This document shows, piece by piece, positions 49,753 through 62,813 of a DNA stretch of 64,000 nt. Numbering within the stretch: the first letter of the stretch is position 1; each line of letters begins with the position of its first letter. The notes beneath the pieces were generated by a model. The model saw only the letters and a program-made list of their open reading frames with translations, did no database searches and was not told the origin of the DNA. Both the position numbers and the translations under genes were made by a program. Source of the stretch: Piromyces finnis (taxonomy: Eukaryota > Neocallimastigomycota > Neocallimastigomycetes > Neocallimastigales > Neocallimastigaceae); assembly GCA_002104945.1 (NCBI GenBank), contig MCFH01000079.1, forward strand, positions 140,154 through 204,153. Reading direction: 5' to 3'.

Positions 49753-50658
49753 TATAAAAAAAATTAATGCTTTATTAAAGATGCATAAAAAAAAAGGGAT
49801 AGAAAAATTTGTATTTAAACTATTTCTATTTTTACATTTAAAATTATTAAATTCATACTTTTTTTTTTTATAAAAATTACCCTTGATAACCATAATTTAT
49901 TTACTAATCATTGGTTCAAAAAATTTCTCATAACTTTCTTAATTTTATTCCAAAAAAAAAAATAGTTTTTCTGTTACATAAATCACAAAGGATATAAGAT
50001 AAACCTTTGTATTTTTATCCTAATATTTTTTTTAATTGAACAAGTTCTGAAATAATTAAGAATGATCTTTTTATCATTTTTTTTAATTATAAACTAATAT
50101 TTTTTTTTTTTAAAAAAAAAAAGATAATGCTTTTATATTTTTCTTCTTCAGACAGACAGACAGCAGACCATTCAACCCTTTTCTAAATAAAATCTAAATA
50201 ATTTTGTTATTTAAAATAAAGGATTGATTTAATAAACTTCTTATTTAACTTTTTCAAAAAAAAAAAAAAAAAAAATTAAATGAGTTTTATACCTTTTTTT
50301 CTATCTTTATTATGATTGGCTTTTATCTATTTTTTTTTTAAAAAAAATTTTAAAAATTAAAAAAGTATTATTTTTATGTGTGTGTGTTTATGTGTTTATC
50401 TATTGCAGCATACATAATGTAAAAAAGTATCGTTATTTTTATTGTCTCTATTGCTGTTTAATAAAAAAAAAAGTTGTATTTCTAAATTTAGATACTTGAT
50501 AATAATGTACCAAAAAAAAAAAAAATAAAAATTTAGATATTTTTTTTTTATGATATCAACAATATCAAAACCGTTTTTAACTTTATAATAAAAAAAAAAA
50601 AGTATACTAAATAGACTTTATGACTTGAAAGTAATTCATTTAGTCCTTTATTAATGAA

Positions 50659-50688
50659 TATTTTGTCTAATCCTTTCTAGACAAAATA
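50659..50688. repeat. Perfect inverted repeat, 11-bp arms
   Basis: TATTTTGTCTA and its exact reverse complement TAGACAAAATA flank an 8-base loop. It lies in an intergenic desert and its function is unknown. Confidence 0.8.
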
Positions 50689-51321
50689 CTAGTTTTATTG
50701 GATAGTTTATAACTAGGGAGAGAGATAAAATGATACAAAAATTGATATTCATTAAAATAATATCCACTCTTAATACTAATATTACTATTAAATGATTAGT
50801 ATTACCTTTTTTTTTAAATAAACCAATACAAAATACTTTGATAAAATATTAAACTGTGGTTTAAACAATTTTCAAAAGTATTTTAATATATTCTATATTG
50901 TCCTTTTTACATATAAAAATAACAATAATAATAGTAAAAAAGATTATCTCATGTTATAGATAATATTGTATGCTTTTCAAAATAATAAAGACCTAATGTA
51001 TTATGTATATATAAGTTAATTATAATAATGTCTAATTATTATTAAGGTATTTTTCATCCCTGATAAGGTTAAAATGGAGGATACATACATGTTCAAAAAG
51101 GTTTAGAAATTTGTCAATAATAAAAAAAAGAATCCCTCGATATTTTTATTTAATGGTTATATAGGTGAATATTTATTATTCTATAGGTATTTATTCAAAA
51201 AAAACGGATTTATTTTTGAATTTAAAAAAAAAAAGTTTACAAATATAAAAAAAATAATAATAATAACTAGTTATTTTAAGGAATAATATATTTAGCTCAT
51301 TAATAAATAGTAAAAAAAATT

Positions 51322-51339
51322 TTTCCCTATTATTATTAT

Positions 51340-51394
<55 letters not shown>

Positions 51395-51921
51395 CTTCCA
51401 TATATCCTCATCTAACCCCCCTGAGTTATATATGGTATGTGATTGTACATTGCCATATCAGAACGACGTCGGCACAATCATCCCTCTGGGCAGGGCTAAT
51501 ATGGAATGGCTTATTGCTCTTAACGATCCTATCACACAAAGACCGAGCTACCAACACCAGTGATCTCCTGAACCTTTATTGGCGAAGGATGATTAACGAT
51601 GAGAACAACCCTCAAAGACCATAGTTAGTAATCTGTGAATTAATTGATACCCCTTCCTACATATACTCTAAACTTCAGTGGGAAAACCGCTTGATACGGA
51701 GAAAACTACCAATCTGAATTAACTGCTTAGGGTAGAGTCCGGTGGTATAGTTATACTTACCTGAATTGACCTTTAACCCCTATACTTTAAGCGCAAACCT
51801 GAAACAGGAAAATCGCTAAAGAACTGTCAATGGCGGGGGTCGAACCAGAAGCCTTATGAATGCTAAGCGGGGGTCTTAACAACCAGGATAGAAACTGGAA
51901 CGACTTTCCCTATTATTATTA
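51322..51921 (-). mobile_element. SINE-like retroposon with tRNA-type promoter, poly(A) tail and target duplications
   Basis: A GC-rich body (51392-51904, GC near 45% by eye) interrupts A/T-rich DNA. On the minus strand it ends in 50 A residues (51342-51391 read as T on plus). The 17-bp sequence TTTCCCTATTATTATTA occurs at 51322-51338 and again at 51905-51921, a perfect target-site duplication. Near its 5' end on the minus strand, GGTTCGACCCC (51846-51836) matches the RNA polymerase III B box GGTTCGANNCC exactly, and TGGTTGTTAAG (51885-51875) is a plausible A box 28 bases upstream. These are the marks of a tRNA-derived SINE copied by a LINE reverse transcriptase. No coding frame is visible; a 61-codon open frame on the plus strand is incidental. 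The intact tail and flanks imply recent insertion. Confidence 0.85.
51836..51885 (-). promoter_or_regulatory. Internal RNA polymerase III promoter (A and B boxes) of the SINE-like element
   Basis: The B box lies at 51846-51836 and the A-box-like sequence at 51885-51875, both on the minus strand. Their distances from the element's 5' end (51904) and from each other are like those in tRNA genes. The A box is imperfect. The segment between them shows weak tRNA-like pairing (CTTA/TAAG around a 7-base loop), but no full cloverleaf could be drawn. Confidence 0.65.
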
Positions 51922-53705
51922 AACTGAATTTTTTAATGAAAAAAAGGTTAGAAGGAAGCATTTCATATAATGAAATCATGTTTTCCTGATGAATACCACA
52001 TGCAATAGTCATAGATTTATGAATTATTTTATAAATTTATGTTACTGGAAGAACAGATAGGATTTATTAAAAATAAGGTTTAATATCAAATATTAAATTA
52101 ATCCATTGACCCTGGTAAATTTATTAAGAAATATAATCATCTATATATTTTCTGATTTAGGTTGTTTTCTATTGTTTCATCCTATAGAGTTGAATATATT
52201 GGAATATAATAATTTAATATATTATAAAAAATAAATTATTTTTTATTTAATTTAATTTTTATTTTAATTAAAAATTTATTAATAATAATAAAGGTCACTG
52301 CCAATTTCTTAGCCATTTAAGCAATAATAACCAAAACAACAATAAAGCAACAAAAAGCACCAAAAAGCAAGAATAACAAGAATATAGAATCAATAATGAT
52401 TTTCATTCTATTAACAATTTTTCAAAATATATTATACTTTATAACATGAATTAAGCTTTAACTCTGCCTTTGCCAAACAACTTATCAGAAAGAAATTGGC
52501 ATTGTCATTCACACCCAGATTATTAATAAAAAAAAGTCCTATATATTATTGCTAACACTTTTATTTCTTTCTGCCTCAAATAATATTTATTATATAATAA
52601 TATTTAATAAATGATATTTATATACTACTAATAAATAAAGATATAAGATATATATCCATTTATCCATGGGTAAATACTAAATAGGAATACTATTAATATA
52701 TAATCAAAGGATATAATAAAGGATAATAAATAATACGATTTATTGCATTTATTATTATTTATTAGTACCTAGTATAGTCTAGTATTTATTAGTATCGATT
52801 TATGATTTATAAATAGTATTCATAACAGTCCTATTATTATTCTATTATTCATAGTTTTATTCTATATAAATGGTATTAGAGGATTTCATACTTTAAAGAT
52901 AAAAAAAATCAATGATTTCTATAATTTTAAAGTTATCTAGTAAAAACTTTAAAAAGTTTATTTTCATTTATTTTTTTCAAAAAAAAATAAAAACAATCTT
53001 AATAACTTTAAAAAAATACACAAATATTTCATTGGTCCCTCATTAAAATAAGCTTTTATAAAAATTGTATATTAAAGTTTAACCATCCATTTTCATAATT
53101 CAAATAATATTATTTTAATATTATTAAATTATCCATATAGGTTTAAATTATTTCATCCATCCAATAAATTGAATGCATCTTTTTTTAAAAAAAGTTTATT
53201 TATTAATAAAAATTTTAATAAAAATTTTAATATAAAATATTTATATTAGAGTAATTATATAGATTATATATATAATTTATTTCTAAAAAAAATTAAAACT
53301 CTTGTAGATCATATGATAATAAAATTAAAATGATTTAATTATAAAATATATAGGAAATAGGTATAATCTATAGAATGCTTATATTTGATTATATTATTTC
53401 ATATATTAATTAAATAAAACAATTTAAAATGAGTGACTATTGAAATGACTAATTCTTTTATATCGTTAAATTGTACGACAGCTGCTACTAGCATCAAGGC
53501 TTAAATAAAAATTAGGCGATAATAAAAATTTAACCAACCAATCAAGCAACAACAAAAAATATAACAACATTAATAGCAACAATAAGCAGCATGTAATAAT
53601 AAAGAACAAGTAGCCTAGTCATGGAATGAATAGTCATTAATCTAGGCAAACAAATCAGACAAATAGGAAAACGTTTTTATTTTATTTAAACCTGTTTTTT
53701 TTTTT

Positions 53706-53748
53706 ATCAAACAATGACTCAAGATTTGGTTTTGAGTCATTGTTTGAT
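53706..53748. repeat. Perfect 17-bp inverted repeat (hairpin)
   Basis: ATCAAACAATGACTCAA (53706-53722) and its exact reverse complement (53732-53748) flank a 9-base loop. The arms are mixed sequence, not simple A/T, so a chance match is unlikely. A transcript of either strand would fold into a stable hairpin. Structural RNA, a tiny palindromic insertion or a replication-derived inversion are possible origins. Confidence 0.92.
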
Positions 53749-54457
53749 GAAATTGGTTTAATTCAATTTTATTTTTTTTTTTATAGAAAGTATAAAGAAA
53801 ATATACTTTTTTTATGAACCAAAAGACATTTTCAAATAGAATATTATGCAAAAAAAAAAAGTTTTTAATTTCAAAGTCGAAGTATGTAAATGATGTTGGA
53901 TAGAATATGTATTTATTTTTATTATTAGTTTTTTTTAATTCCTTTTTGCAATTAATACAAATATATATAAATTAAATTGATACATTTCCTAAAAAACATC
54001 CATTTGAAAAAGATACATTCTATGAATTTAAATGTAAACAAAAAAAAAGGTTTTATTTTATAACAATGAAAGATATAATGTATTTATATAATATATATAT
54101 AAAATTAAAGTATTTTTAATCCTTTCATTATTCTTTTATCATCAAGTCTAGTCAGAGTGATGATATAAAATATGTCTTTTTATTTTTACTTTTTTATTTT
54201 TGTACATTTTATATTTAATTAAAATAATTAAAAAAGCATGTTCATTGGTTTGTTTCCAATACAAAATAAAACAAAACCTTAAATATTATATTTTTTTGAA
54301 ATTTTAATATTAATTTTTTTAATTTATTTTTTAATTTAAAAAAAAACATATTTAAAAAAAATAAATTAATAAAACACTACTTTTTTATAATTAAAATATT
54401 TATGAAAAGACAAAAGAATGATGTAATAACAAAGTTTTATTTTTTTTTTTTTTGGAT

Positions 54458-54559
54458 ATTACTACTAATAACACCATTTAATTATTTTAGGTAATAATCA
54501 ATAGTTCATTACTACTAATAACACCATCTAATTATTTTAGGTAATAGTCAATAATTCAT
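54458..54559 (+). repeat. 50-bp tandem duplication
   Basis: ATTACTACTAATAACACCAT begins at 54458 and again at 54508, followed in both copies by ATTATTTTAGGTAATA. A few substitutions (CATTTAATT/CATCTAATT, AATAATCAATAG/AATAGTCAATAA) separate the copies. Confidence 0.92.
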
Positions 54560-56107
54560 TCTTTTTTTAATTTTAAATATTTTTAAACTATTATTATAAT
54601 TCCACATAATGTAATAAATCATGTAAAATGCGAAAATGTAATTAAAGGATGACGAAAATAAAAAGGAAAGTTTTTTTTTTTATAAAAAAAAATGTTTTTA
54701 ATATTAAATTCTATTATTTAATAAAGTTTTATGCTAATTTTAATATATAGAATAACTTTTTTTTTTAAAAAAAATATTAAATACTTCTAATAATAGGTTT
54801 AAATTTAAAACTTGTAAAAATGTAATTAATATAATTTTTATTCTAATTAATAACTCTCATTAAAAATAAAATTTTTTTAAAACTAAAAAAACAAAACAAG
54901 CTTTGAATTTTATCGGAGTTGAAATTTAATGGATATTTCATAGTGTTATTATTTAGTGTAGCCTGTTCATTTCTTATTTATTTATTTCTAAATAGTGATT
55001 TCATTTCATAAATAAATCTAGAGTTGAATATTTTTTTTCTTACATTAAATGGTAATTTTATTAATATTTATACTTTTTAGTAAGAATAGGAAAACACCAA
55101 AAATCAAACAAACAAATAAAGCATTGCTTTAATAAATATTATTTTAGTATTTAGTTTTTATTAGAATACTGAATTTTTATGTCAAACTCTCTATTTTTAA
55201 ATTTCAAACCTTTATGAAATCTAAAAAACTTTAATAATTTTAGAATTTTTAATTAAAAATTTTATTTGTATATTTTTAGAACACCACTATAAATTAATGT
55301 ACAATAAATCTAGTGTAATACACTACAAAATATATTCTATTGGACATGGTATGTGAAGCATTGTAAATATGAATTTTGAATTTTTTATTATGTGTAATTT
55401 TAATATATATTTAAAATTTTATTGGTTAATGAAATACTAGTACAAAGGTGTTGTTGTTATTGTTTTTAATTTACCATAATTCCTCTTTTTTTCTTTTGTA
55501 TAGGTGTTGTTGGCTTAGTGTTATTTGAATATAACCATCAAAAAGTCAACTAAATAATTTATTATTTAAAAATTTACTACCAACTAACCAATTCAACTTT
55601 TAAAAAATCATTAGCATCTGAAATGCATGTATCATGTATTTTTTATGTATATCTGTGTAAATTCATGTTTCATTCTTTTTAAAAAAAAACGTAAACAATA
55701 TACCTCGTCTAAACATTCCTTTTTTAATAATTTAACACTACTCACTTTTTATTTGTAGCTATTTTTAGAAATAGTTTATTTCCCTTTTTTTTTAAAAAAA
55801 AGACTACATCATCATCTTTTTTTTTTTTGAAATTTATTTATTTATCTTTATCCATTTATTTTAATTAATAATTTATTTAATTCTATATATAATATCTATT
55901 GAATTATAATTTAATCGACATGTTTTTTAATACAATATTATTTTTAAAGTATTATTATTATTACTCATCATTTTTAATAATCTTAATTTAATAAAAACAA
56001 TTTTAATTGTTATATTAATTTTATAGTGTAACTTTGAATAAACAATTTTTCATATTAAAAAAATGCTCAATAGAAAAATTAAAATGGAAAAGGAAATGTT
56101 CAGTTGA

Positions 56108-56262
56108 AAAAAAAAAAAGTTTATTCATTAACACCTTCTTTTTCAATAATAATAGTAAAAACTATAATTAACAAATTTATATGAAAAAAAAAAAGTTTAT
56201 TCATTAACACCTTCTTTTTCAATAATAATAGTAAAAACTATAATTAACAAATTTATATAAAG
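56108..56262 (+). repeat. 76-bp tandem duplication
   Basis: GTTTATTCATTAACACCTTC starts at 56119 and again at 56195. The two copies, including the AACTATAATTAACAAATTTA ending, are identical apart from A-run length at the junction. The near-identity implies a very recent event. Confidence 0.94.
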
Positions 56263-59200
56263 ACAACAACTTTTTAAATACTCAATAATAATTCTTTGAA
56301 TAGAATTATTGTTTTTTTTTTTTTTTGTTATAATTAGAAATTGGCATTTTAATAGGAATTAAAATTTTAAAAATTCAAATGAAGTTAATATAAAATAAAT
56401 TAATTTTTTTTGTTCTTCATCTGGGTCTAGACCTTTACCAAAATTTTAACTTTAAAAAGTTTCATATCACATGACTTCATTTAATATAATTTTAATTTAA
56501 TTTCTATAATTTTATTTTATAGTAATTTTTATATTAAAAATTTCACCAAATTTTTAAAATTTTCATTCTTTCATAATTTGGATGGAATGAGAATTATAAT
56601 TAAGAGAGGGGAAAAAAAAACCTGTGACGATGTTGATCTAATAATGAATTAAAAGGTAATAATAATTATTTTTTTTTAAAAAATTATCCCTCATTCTTTA
56701 ATAAAGTATATAATTTAAAAAAAATTGGGATGAAAATATTTTGTCAAAAGATGTATCACCAAAAAACTTTTTCTATCGATTTAGAAAATTATTCATTGAA
56801 ATAAATAATCTATCTAGAATGAATAATATAATTATTAAGAATGAATGAGAGTGTGGTAATATAAAAAAAAAGACTTACTGTTGCCTGTGCTGCCTATTAC
56901 ACTATATCACAATGTATACAATGTATGTTTAAAGAGAAATGGTAGTTAATAATACTTCTTGTTACCTATGTTCTATTGGTTTAATGACTAATATTTAAAT
57001 TTTTGTCCATTTTACTGATGCACACACTGAAAAATATAAAATAAATATAAAGAGTCATCAAATTCTATTCTTATAAATTAATATTTATATTAAAATATAA
57101 ATTAATATATGGTATTGTATATAGATTTTCATATTCTAGTATAAATTTGATTTAAATTTATTTTTATTATAAAATAAAGTTACACCATTTGAAGTTTCCA
57201 AACTTTAAGATTTTTTAACAATTTTTTTAATCTATTTTAACCAATAAAAAATTAAAGTTTATTTATTACTAAAATTAATAATACTATGTTATATTAAATT
57301 CAGTCTAAAATCAATATATTCATATTTTATAAAATTGATTATCTCATATATTCTATAGTATAATAATATATATTTAATATACATATTTAGTATATATTAA
57401 AGTGTAACTATAAATGAATATAAACTATTTTTTTATCCAATAATTAAAATAAAAAATAATTTATCATTCAAGATGCACATTCCTAACCATTTTAATGTTT
57501 AAATTTAATATAAATTTGTCAACATTATTTAACTCTATTTTTGTACTATTGTATACATTACAATAAATTACAAACAAACAAACAAAAGGATCCTTTTAAT
57601 TTAAATGAATAAAAAAACAAAAGTCTCAAGAACAAAAGAAAAAATGAAAAAAAAAAAAGGTCAAAAAATCATTTTATAATTATGAATGAATAGTATAGAT
57701 TATTGTTCAAGATCCTCCCATTATTCTACATTATATTGATAAATAATTATTAAAAATTTATAATGCTAATAATAATTCATGATTAATTACTATAATTATT
57801 TAAATATCTAAAAATAGATTTATAATATTCTATATACGATATTTCTTGTATAAAAAAAAGTGTTTGCCATAAATTCTAAATTTTTATAATTAATATTATT
57901 AGGGTTAAAAAGGTTCCATTTGTAATATTATCTGTCTTTTGTATAATTAATTTTTTATTCATGAGATTTGATTTTTTAATTATAACTTTATTAAATAAAT
58001 TATAGTAGTAGTAATAATAATAATTTTTTTTTTAGTCTAGACTCGATTTTATATTTATATTAAAAGAAAAATGATAGCCGGTAAACCGTATTGGTTCCTT
58101 TTTTTTAATAATAATAATAATAATAGATAGATTATTTTGAATACTATGTAAAGGTAAAAATTTTGGTACTGAATAATATTTTGATCATCCTACTTTATAA
58201 ATGAATAAATATTTATTAAAGGGATGAACATACATTGAATAATACTAAATATATTATTTAACCTGTGAATTATATGAACCAAAAAAAAATATTTAGTGGA
58301 TGAATAATATTAATTAAGGTTCACAAAAAAAAATAATAATAATAACATCATCCTTAATTCTTTCTATTTTTGTAGGAAAAGTAGAAAAGTAAAATAGACT
58401 ATTTTTTATTTTATTTTAAAAATAATAATAACTTATAGATATTTTTATACAATAGAATAAATGGATTATTTTATTTTTAAAAAGGAGATAAAAAAAAAGA
58501 CTTCAATGTCACTCCTGTTTTGTCATTGTCATAATAGAATCAACGGCGGGATATTAGATTTATTTTGATTAATTGGATAATCATAATAATAAAGAAATAA
58601 TTTACAATTATCAATAATACATTTTATAAACGACGTATTAATGTATTATTTTTAAAAGATGAATTAGGGTTGAATCTTTTTTTTTTTTTTATTTATTTAT
58701 TACCGTCATGTTTATCATCATGCATTTAGGAAGTGATTAATTTAATGGATATGGAATGGTCATCATGGTTAAATGGTTAAATAATTTTAATGTCTCATAA
58801 TAATAGGATCATTTAGAAAAAAGAAGAAAAAAGGCATTATAAACTCAATAAACTTTATTAATAATAATTTTTTTTTTATTTAGGTTTATCAATAATTATG
58901 GCATTTTATAAATTTCCTTTTTTTATGTGGTATAAGCACTCCATGAATTCAATACAGAAAATTTTGATCTGCTGACTCGTTCTAGAAGGAAATTTTAGGA
59001 AAAGCCTGCGAATGTTAGGGAAAAAAATATACATTTTTTTTTAAATCATACATTCTATAAAATTTCAATAAAAATCTGTATATTTCTTGTTGTCATGTTG
59101 TCTGCCATAAATTATCGGCAATAATGATTGAAAGATATCAACTAATATTAATTAATAATTATTGTAGATACAAAAAAAAGAAACTATGGTCTAATCATTT

Positions 59201-60342
59201 GTATACATTAATTGAAATGTGTTTGTCCATCGTCTGTATAATTTTTTTTTTTAGACAATAAAAAAAATTTATTTTATTTAGTATTATAAATAGGTTAGAG
59301 TTGTTTTCATTCATTTATTTATATATTAAATTCTATTCATAATAATATAAAAATAAATTGAAATATATATTAAAATGCTTCATGAAGTTATTATTAATAT
59401 ACTATTATATATAAGGTATGATACCTTTCTAATATATTTATTTATATTCAAATATATTATATATAATTATTTACTATTTTTTTAAAAAAACTTTATTAAA
59501 TATAAATTTAAATATTATTATTTAATATATCATTTTTATACTAGAATATATTTTGTTATATATAAATCAATAATATCAGCATATATTTTTGAATAAACAA
59601 ATATATTAAAAATATACTTTAATTTTATTTTGTATAATTTTTTTTCTAGACTTTACACTTTATTTTAAATATGATGTTATTATATTAAAATAAATTAATA
59701 ATATATTGTTGATTTAATTAATATACATACTAGTAAATTATAATATATGTTTTAAATAAATTATCTCTTTAAGTCGTGTTATACAATAATAATATATAAA
59801 CTTTATTTAATAATGAATTTATTGGATTGATACAAATATATTACAGTATACTATAATATATTATATTCTAATATTAAAAATAGGGTCAATAGAAAAATGT
59901 TAATTTTTATAAATCATATAAATATACCCTTTTATCCTCAAAATTTTATGAAAATTTATTTTATTCTTTTATTATATTTTTACTAAATTTTAAGTAAAAA
60001 AGTGTTAGTTTGCTTAAAAAATAATAAAAATTATAAAAAAAAAAAGAAAAATATAAATTAATAAAAAAATTTTTTTATTTAAAAAGTCAAAATAAAAATA
60101 ATAAAAATTTAAATACCAAAACAAAAAAAAAAAGAATGAAATTTTAGTTTTAAATAACTAAAAAAAAAGATAAAGAAATTAATTTAAGTTTACATTCAAT
60201 TAAAATTTGCAAACCAAAACAAAAAAAATAGGATAGTAATTCTATATTAAAATATAATTTTATCAATCAATAAAATTATTATTGTGAAGTATCGTAAAAA
60301 AATAAAACAAAATACATAATAAATAAATAAATAGTATATAAT

Positions 60343-61063
60343 ATGCCAACAAGAACTGTTAGTAGTTTCAACATGTATGAAATTCAAAAGTCTAACTATA
60401 TTGGTATGTATATTAATATATTAAAAATTAGTATAAAATTATTCTTGAAATATGTATTAATTGAAATATATAATTATTATATACTCATTAGCTCCAGAAA
60501 TGAATACATATAGAAGTAACAAGCGTAGCAGTATTAGCTCAAATTATAGTTACTATAGTAACAAAAGTGATGAATATTATAAACCATTAAGTTCTGGTAT
60601 AATAGGTTTTACTGCTGAATTAGTTGCTGCAGTAATTCCATGTTCTGGATATAATGCTAAGCATCCAAAGACTCGTTATCTTCCAGAACTCTTACCTTTT
60701 ATTAATAAAGTTTGTAAGAAGTGTAGAGTTGAATTACGTACTATGCTCTACGCTTTAATATATGCTAAGCGTTTTGGTGAAGCTTTAGAACGCCAAGGTT
60801 CTAGTGCTAGAGGTGAATATGGCACTTGTCATAGAATATTTTTAGCTTCATTATTATTAGCAAAGAAAGCACAAGACGACGATGAAGTATTTTTTGATAA
60901 TAATCAATTGGCCGAATGCACAGATGGCATTTGGAGTGTTAAAGATATTGAAATGATGGAAAAGGCATTAGCCTCAACCATTGGTTTTGATTTCATAGTT
61001 GATGAAGAAACTATTAAGGGCTTTGTTGAAGAACATCGTTCTGAATTATGCTGGTTTCGTTAA
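60343..61063 (+). CDS. Pho80/Pcl-type fungal cyclin
   Basis: Two exons (60343-60403 and 60492-61063) encode 210 residues. The N-terminal 50 residues are Ser/Tyr/Asn-rich and probably disordered. A cyclin fold spans about 65-195: LPELLPFINKVCKKCRVELR is helix 1, LYALIYAKRF and CHRIFLASLLLAKKAQDDDE match the Y-x-x-R and H-R-x-F-L-A-S-L-x-x-A-x-K signature of the PCL/PHO80 group, and MMEKALASTIGFDFIVDEE matches the L-x-L-L-x-F-x-x-x-V end. Family members activate Pho85 (CDK5-like) kinases in phosphate sensing, polarity or G1 control; the partner cannot be told from sequence. The TATAATATG start context and the phase-1 intron support the first exon. The Asp/Glu cluster QDDDEVFFDNNQLA sits where the family has a variable loop. 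Confidence 0.88.
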
Positions 61064-62280
61064 TCATAATATACCTTTTTAATATCATAAACATTAAACT
61101 ATGCTGGATATGCAAAAAAAAACATTGGCATTTTTAAAGCTAAACAAAAAGTAATCTCATCAAACATATATTAAAATACCAAATTCAAATGATAATTCGA
61201 AAAAAAGAAATGTTATTTGAAGCATTCACATAGCTAATTAATATAATGGATAAAATTCTTTATAATTGCGCTTAGTATCATTATTAACTTAACAAATTTT
61301 ATATATTTATATATATATAAAAAGTAATAAGAAATTAACATATTATAATGAATTTATAGTTGTTAATTTAAATATTTAATTTTATATTAAAAAACATCAT
61401 AGAATATTTATTTTAAGTATTTAATATTTATTTAAAAACACATATCGATATATTTAACATTTTTTATAGAAATTACAAAATTTATTATTTTATTTTAAAA
61501 ATTATTTAAAAATTATTCATATTATGCATAAACTTTTTAAAATATTGTATAAAGTCGTCAAAAATTGATTATGTATAATTAAAATAACATATACCCATAA
61601 ATAAAATAAAATAAAAATGCAAATAATAATTTAAAAAAAATAATAATAATAATAATGGAACCATTTAATAATTTTAAAATTTTTTAAATATTGGCATTTT
61701 TTTTTTTAATTTATTGGCTTAAAACAAAACAATTAATAGTGTATAATTAAAATTTAATTATTTGTTTTAGATATATCCTACTCGCCAACCAAATTAAAAA
61801 TTTAATGTTATACAACCTCCTATTTGATTCAAAGTCAAATTTTGGTATTGTAATGAATTGATTCACCAATACATTTTTAATCTTTCATTTTTAAAATAGA
61901 CTACCACCTATTGGTTAAATTAAATAGGAAATCCATACCTGTTGCCTAATTTTTTATTTATCATTTTATTTATTATAAAGTAAATAAAAAGGTGTGTGTA
62001 AAGTAAAATGGGGGGGGGGAAGTAAACTCTAAAGAAAGAAATAGTAGATTAGAAATATTGATAATATGAAAAATCTAGACATTTTTTTTTAATATTGACA
62101 AATCCTATGAGTCATAATTAGTAGTAAAGGTTTTATTTTAAAGGAAGGAGGCCCATCATTTAGGATAGGCCAATAGGGCTAATGCCTAGGATCAAATGAA
62201 TGGAATATTTATCTCCTAAATAAATTGAGGATTAAGATTTTTAAACTTGTGAAAAAAAAATAAAGTCCATTAAATTAATG
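61064..62280. other. A/T-rich region between the cyclin gene and the AAAT array
   Basis: No gene is seen. A run of nine G residues at about 62010 is unusual in this base composition. A slightly GC-richer stretch (about 62140-62195, GAGGCCCATCATTTAGGATA) may be a mobile-element relic but was not recognised. Confidence 0.45.
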
Positions 62281-62520
<240 letters not shown>

Positions 62521-62529
62521 ATTGTTTTG

Positions 62530-62804
62530 TTATAAAAAAAGTTTATTTATATTTATTAATAACTGATTATATTTTACATAATTATTTGAAAATTTACTCT
62601 TAGTTATACTAAAAGTGGCTTATGCCTTTAACAATGAATAATTTAATAAAATGAATTTAAATGTACAACGAAGTCATTCAAATAATCTAAAAATATCTTT
62701 CAATTATATTTAATTTCGTTGACATTTATTTAATCTTTGATTCATTCTTTGTATTCTAACATTCCCCTTCATTTAATCTTTAATTCATTCTTTGTATTCT
62801 AACA
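62530..62804 (-). mobile_element. Probable 3' LTR remnant of a Ty1/copia element
   Basis: Downstream of the pol stop (minus strand) a purine tract GAAGGGGA is followed by TGTTAGAATACAAAG at 62804, the typical polypurine tract and TG start of a copia 3' LTR. The far end is not certain; the sequence runs A/T-rich to the AAAT array, and a CA end near 62526-62530 is only a guess. The first 43 bp are duplicated. Confidence 0.6.
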
Positions 62805-62813
62805 TTCCCCTTC
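62728..62813 (-). repeat. 43-bp tandem duplication of the PPT/LTR junction
   Basis: Two 43-bp copies (62728-62770 and 62771-62813) each contain, on the minus strand, GAAGGGGAATGTTAGAATAC, that is the polypurine tract plus the first LTR bases. They differ at one position (TTTGATTC/TTTAATTC). Confidence 0.93.

Larger units (their letters stand above)
47436..51321. other. A/T desert, no confirmed gene
   Basis: This 3.9 kb starts with the promoter side of the transglutaminase-like gene. It contains long T runs, an 11-bp inverted repeat at 50659-50688, and a possible two-exon small frame at 49441-49752, both listed separately. Nothing else could be recognised. Confidence 0.45.
51922..60342. other. 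A/T desert with tandem duplications, no gene recognised
   Basis: This 8.4 kb holds no gene that can be supported. It contains a perfect 17-bp hairpin (53706-53748), tandem duplications at 54458-54559 and 56108-56262 (all listed separately), and a few patches with more G+C (52440-52520, 53470-53500, 58930-59010). On the minus strand 52520-52440 reads as NDNANFFLISCLAKAELKLN, a possible relic with no recognised family. Confidence 0.45.

Noticed and set aside
51439-51624. Plus-strand open frame of 61 codons in the GC-rich island
   Set aside because: It lies antisense inside the SINE-like retroposon, has no recognisable domain, and is expected by chance where A/T stops are rare.
53642-53851. Minus-strand frame of 69 codons over the 17-bp hairpin
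   Set aside because: Composition is like the desert and the frame simply runs through both hairpin arms; there is no coding support.
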